Positions 38,881 through 42,072 of a stretch of DNA of 42,072 nucleotides are shown one piece after another. The number at the start of each line of letters is the position of its first letter. Position 1 is the stretch's first letter. The notes beneath the pieces were generated by a model, which saw only the letters and a list, made by a program, of their open reading frames with translations, had not been told where the DNA came from and ran no database searches. The DNA is from DASUPK01 sp046732465 (GTDB lineage: Bacteria; Actinomycetota; Thermoleophilia; Solirubrobacterales; 70-9), in assembly GCA_046732465.1 (NCBI GenBank), contig JBKPND010000094.1, positions 1 to 42,072 on the forward strand. The letters are read 5' to 3'. Made by a program: the position numbers and the translations under genes.

Positions 38881-40223
38881 GCGGTCCCTCGCCTCAACTC
38901 GTCCGAATTCCCCGGGATCGCCCTCTGGCCTGCTCGTTCGCTCAGGAGAGGATCTGGCGATCCAGCCAGACGGCCGAGGGGACTGCCGGCTACACGATGG
39001 CGAGTCAGATGCGCATCCGCGGCCCGCTGGACGTGGACGCGCTGAAGGCTGCGTTTCAGTACGCGGTCGATCGACAGGAGGTCCTCCGCACAACCTTCGT
39101 GGAGCGCGAGGGGCATCCGGTTCAGGTCATCGGTCCGTCCCCGGAGATCGAGATGCCCCTGGTCGAGCTCGACCCATCCCAAGATCCCGAACCGGCGAGC
39201 GAGGCGATCTTGCGCCGCCACGCACTGGAGCCGTTCGATCTCGAGACCGGCCCACTGGTGCGAGTGTGGCTCGCCCGCGTCAGCGATCACGATCACAGGC
39301 TGCTGCGTCTCAGTCACCACATCGTCACCGACTGGCTCTCCTGGCAAATCTTCTTCAGGGATGTGGCACGCGAATACGGGGCCCAGCGCCAGGTGGAGTC
39401 CCTCCCGCAGGCCGCGGAGGGTCTGCAGTACGCCGACTTCGCGGCGTGGGAGCGGGAGAGGCTGCGTCCCGACGGTCCCATCTACCGCGATCAGCTCGAG
39501 TGGTGGCGGCAGGCTTACGGATCCGCGTGTCCGCCACTCACGCTTCCGTTCTCGCGGCCGGCGTCGGTTTCCGATGCGCCCGAGACAGACGCCCTCATCG
39601 ATCTGGAGATGGAGCCGGAGGACGTGGCCGCGCTAGACGAGATCGCGCGCCGGGCGGGCACGAGCCCATTCATGGTCCGGCTGGCCGCCTTCTCGGCTCA
39701 GCTCGGCCTGGGCACGGGCCAGGAGGTGATCCCGCTTGGCACTTACGCCATGAATCGCCCACCTGAGGCCCAGTCCGTGTTCGGGTTCTTCTCCAATCCG
39801 GTCACATTGATCCTCCGCTTCGACCCGAAGCTCTCCTTCCGGCGCTGGCTGGCACGCGTGCGGGACGTGGTCACCGAGGCGAAGGCGCACAGCGAGATCC
39901 CCTATGACCGCCTGTGCGAGGAGCTGCATCGAGGTGGCACGCCGCCGCCCGAGATGACCGCGATGTTCTCCCGCCTGGGCCGCTGGCCGCTGCTCGAGTC
40001 CGCCGGTATCCAGCTCGAAGCGCCCAGGTACATCACCCGGGGAATGCCGTGGGGATTCAGCTTCTCCGTCGATCCCAACGCGGAGAGGGAGCGCTTCGCG
40101 GCCAAGTTCGACGCCCGGATTCACGACCCGGTGGGGGTGCGAGAGTTCGTCGGGCGCTACGCGGCCCTGGTGCACCGCGTCGTGGCGAGGCCGAATCGCC
40201 GACTCAGGCGACTGCGGTACTAG
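38877..40223 (+). CDS. stand-alone NRPS-type condensation-domain protein
   Basis: A 448-residue cytoplasmic protein consisting of one complete condensation (C) domain of nonribosomal peptide synthetases. The opening CSFAQERIWRSSQ matches motif C1 and VDRQEVLRTTF C2. The active-site motif is HHIVTD (H147, H148, D152), then W. YADFAAWERERL and FGFFSNPVTLILR match C4/C5, and EIPYDRLCEEL is near the C-terminal lobe. No adenylation, carrier or thioesterase domain is attached or adjacent. Such enzymes form amide or ester bonds between acyl/aminoacyl carriers. A TTG start overlaps the lysS stop by 4 nt, implying coupled translation. A link to lysine or Lys-tRNA is a guess. Its TAG interlocks with the convergent gene (CTAG). 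Confidence 0.85.
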   Translation: MSGPSPQLVRIPRDRPLACSFAQERIWRSSQTAEGTAGYTMASQMRIRGPLDVDALKAAFQYAVDRQEVLRTTFVEREGHPVQVIGPSPEIEMPLVELDPSQDPEPASEAILRRHALEPFDLETGPLVRVWLARVSDHDHRLLRLSHHIVTDWLSWQIFFRDVAREYGAQRQVESLPQAAEGLQYADFAAWERERLRPDGPIYRDQLEWWRQAYGSACPPLTLPFSRPASVSDAPETDALIDLEMEPEDVAALDEIARRAGTSPFMVRLAAFSAQLGLGTGQEVIPLGTYAMNRPPEAQSVFGFFSNPVTLILRFDPKLSFRRWLARVRDVVTEAKAHSEIPYDRLCEELHRGGTPPPEMTAMFSRLGRWPLLESAGIQLEAPRYITRGMPWGFSFSVDPNAERERFAAKFDARIHDPVGVREFVGRYAALVHRVVARPNRRLRRLRY

Positions 40224-40534
40224 CTCGTCTCGGTCGCCTCGGCGTCGCCCGATTCGGGTTCCGCGTCCGCCTCGTGCTCGCCCTCGCGAGCGCTCGTGCG
40301 GATCACGCGGAACGCCCAGATGAAGGGAATCGAGATGAGTGCCAGCACCGCGACGATCGCAGGCCAGACGATCAGCACGCCGATGCCCTGGCGGGCGCCG
40401 TGCTCGCTCCAGACGGTGATCGCCCAGGCGATCCAGGCGCAGATCAGCAGGACGACGAGCACGAGCCCGACCGCCAGCCAGGGGTTGGTGCGCACCTTTC
40501 GCCCCCAGCTCCGTAGCCGATCCACTGCTCTCAC
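40220..40534 (-). CDS. small two-helix membrane protein
   Basis: A 104-residue protein of unknown family: a basic start (RAVDRLRSWGRKVRTNP), membrane segment 1 (WLAVGLVLVVLLICAWIAWA), a short loop, membrane segment 2 (IGVLIVWPAIVAVLALISIP), then an acidic cytoplasmic tail (EHEADAEPESGDAEATE). The GTG at 40534 is chosen because TAGCTT ends 7 nt before it; a TTG at 40543 lies within the promoter and is unlikely. Nothing indicates its function. Confidence 0.65.
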   Translation of the reverse strand: MRAVDRLRSWGRKVRTNPWLAVGLVLVVLLICAWIAWAITVWSEHGARQGIGVLIVWPAIVAVLALISIPFIWAFRVIRTSAREGEHEADAEPESGDAEATETS

Positions 40535-40541
40535 GGGCGGC

Positions 40542-40547
40542 AAGCTA
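40542..40547 (-). promoter_or_regulatory. -10 element (TAGCTT) of the two-helix membrane protein gene
   Basis: Minus-strand TAGCTT ends 7 nt before the GTG at 40534; leaderless arrangement that decides the start. Confidence 0.45.
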
Positions 40548-40937
40548 CCGATCCGGGCGGCTCGCTAACCGCGCTACCCAGTCTCAGCGAGTGGGATTCC
40601 ACGGTTCGACTCTGCGGGCTTGGGCGGTGGTCGACGGCCCGCCCAGGGAGCAACCTTCGCTTGCATGGCCATCCGTTCCCGCACCTTGCAGGGACTTCCC
40701 TCGCCACGCACGGAACGTGCCTGGCCGGAGGGACCCCCTGGCTATACTCTGGCTTCGCCGTCCCCGACAGAACCGGAGGTCAGATCACAGATCGGCAGCC
40801 AGGAGCCGATACGGATAGGACCCCCGGTGAATCTGCGTCCCCTGACCCTGACCCATACGACTTAATCGAGAGCCAATCGAGCGACCGCAACGTAAGACCA
40901 ACCGAACTGCTTGATAGACCAGAGAAAGACCGACTGA
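40548..40937 (+). promoter_or_regulatory. clpC promoter and long leader
   Basis: A 390-nt gene-free region. TATACT (40743-40748) within GCTATACT is the likely -10, sharing eight bases with the greA promoter, and gives a leader of about 185 nt. The last ~90 nt of the leader are unusually rich in A and contain repeated GACC/AACC units (e.g. AAGACCAACCG, TAGACCAGAGAAAGACCG), with little stable structure. GAGAAAG is a weak ribosome binding site before the ATG. The upstream half (40548-40735) shows nothing convincing. Confidence 0.5.

Positions 40938-42072
<1,135 letters not shown>

Noticed and set aside
40590..40625. GGTTCGACTC resembling a tRNA T-arm
   Set aside because: The flanks cannot form the T stem or an acceptor stem, and no D or anticodon arm lies upstream.
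40600..40665. Possible ClgR-type operator (GTTCG...GCG) upstream of clpC
   Set aside because: The match has an incorrect spacing and lacks the second half site; too weak to list.

Overview
This is a high-GC bacterial chromosome segment, almost fully coding on both strands, with strong G/C bias at third codon positions. Actinobacterial housekeeping order (tilS-hpt-ftsH-folP/folB/folK, coaX, dus, greA, lysS, clpC), WYL/PadR/MarR regulators and many apparently leaderless genes suggest an actinobacterium. I infer the Thermoleophilia/Solirubrobacterales lineage, but no rRNA is present to confirm it. I see no rRNA, tRNA, insertion sequence, prophage or CRISPR array.

Left part (1-10.2 kb): the 3' end of an acyl-CoA dehydrogenase and its terminator; a divergent VOC/WYL-regulator pair with an operator-like inverted repeat; an ExoD-like membrane protein and an MFS exporter. 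Then comes a minus-strand operon of three overlapping genes: a Pro/Ser/Thr-rich anchored protein, a GT39-type membrane glycosyltransferase and a cellulose-synthase-like GT2 fused to a GH8 glucanase. Its leader carries a recognisable ydaO/yuaA (cyclic di-AMP) riboswitch.

Middle part (10.2-23.7 kb): a PadR regulator; a GNAT acetyltransferase beside a decayed GNAT pseudogene; a 3-hydroxyacyl-CoA dehydrogenase/enoyl-CoA hydratase fusion overlapping a sirtuin gene; a MarR regulator and DHA2 exporter sharing promoter motifs; a conserved hypothetical; a three-domain murein hydrolase; a coiled-coil protein; a nucleoside phosphorylase; an SCP2-like protein. A strong promoter follows, then a structured, terminator-ended RNA of unknown class just upstream of a MerR-HTH/adenylate cyclase fusion, and a secreted CAP-domain protein.

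Right part (23.8-42.1 kb): tilS, hpt, a secreted cysteine-rich beta-propeller, ftsH, a small lipoprotein, folP, an inserted alpha/beta hydrolase, folB, folK, a GST-like protein, coaX, dus, a secreted P-domain protein with a second alpha/beta hydrolase, greA, lysS overlapping a stand-alone NRPS-type condensation-domain gene, a small membrane protein and the 5' part of clpC. folE is not found at its usual place between ftsH and folP.

Across the window at least twelve genes have a TANNNT or near-variant hexamer ending 6-9 nt before the start codon and no Shine-Dalgarno. They look leaderless, and this often decides the start codon. Other genes (VOC, the glycan operon, the fadB-like fusion, the cyclase, the P-domain gene, greA) have conventional ribosome binding sites. 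The most interesting units are the c-di-AMP riboswitch with its glycan operon, the HTH-cyclase fusion with the unknown RNA in front of it, and the lysS-condensation-domain pair.
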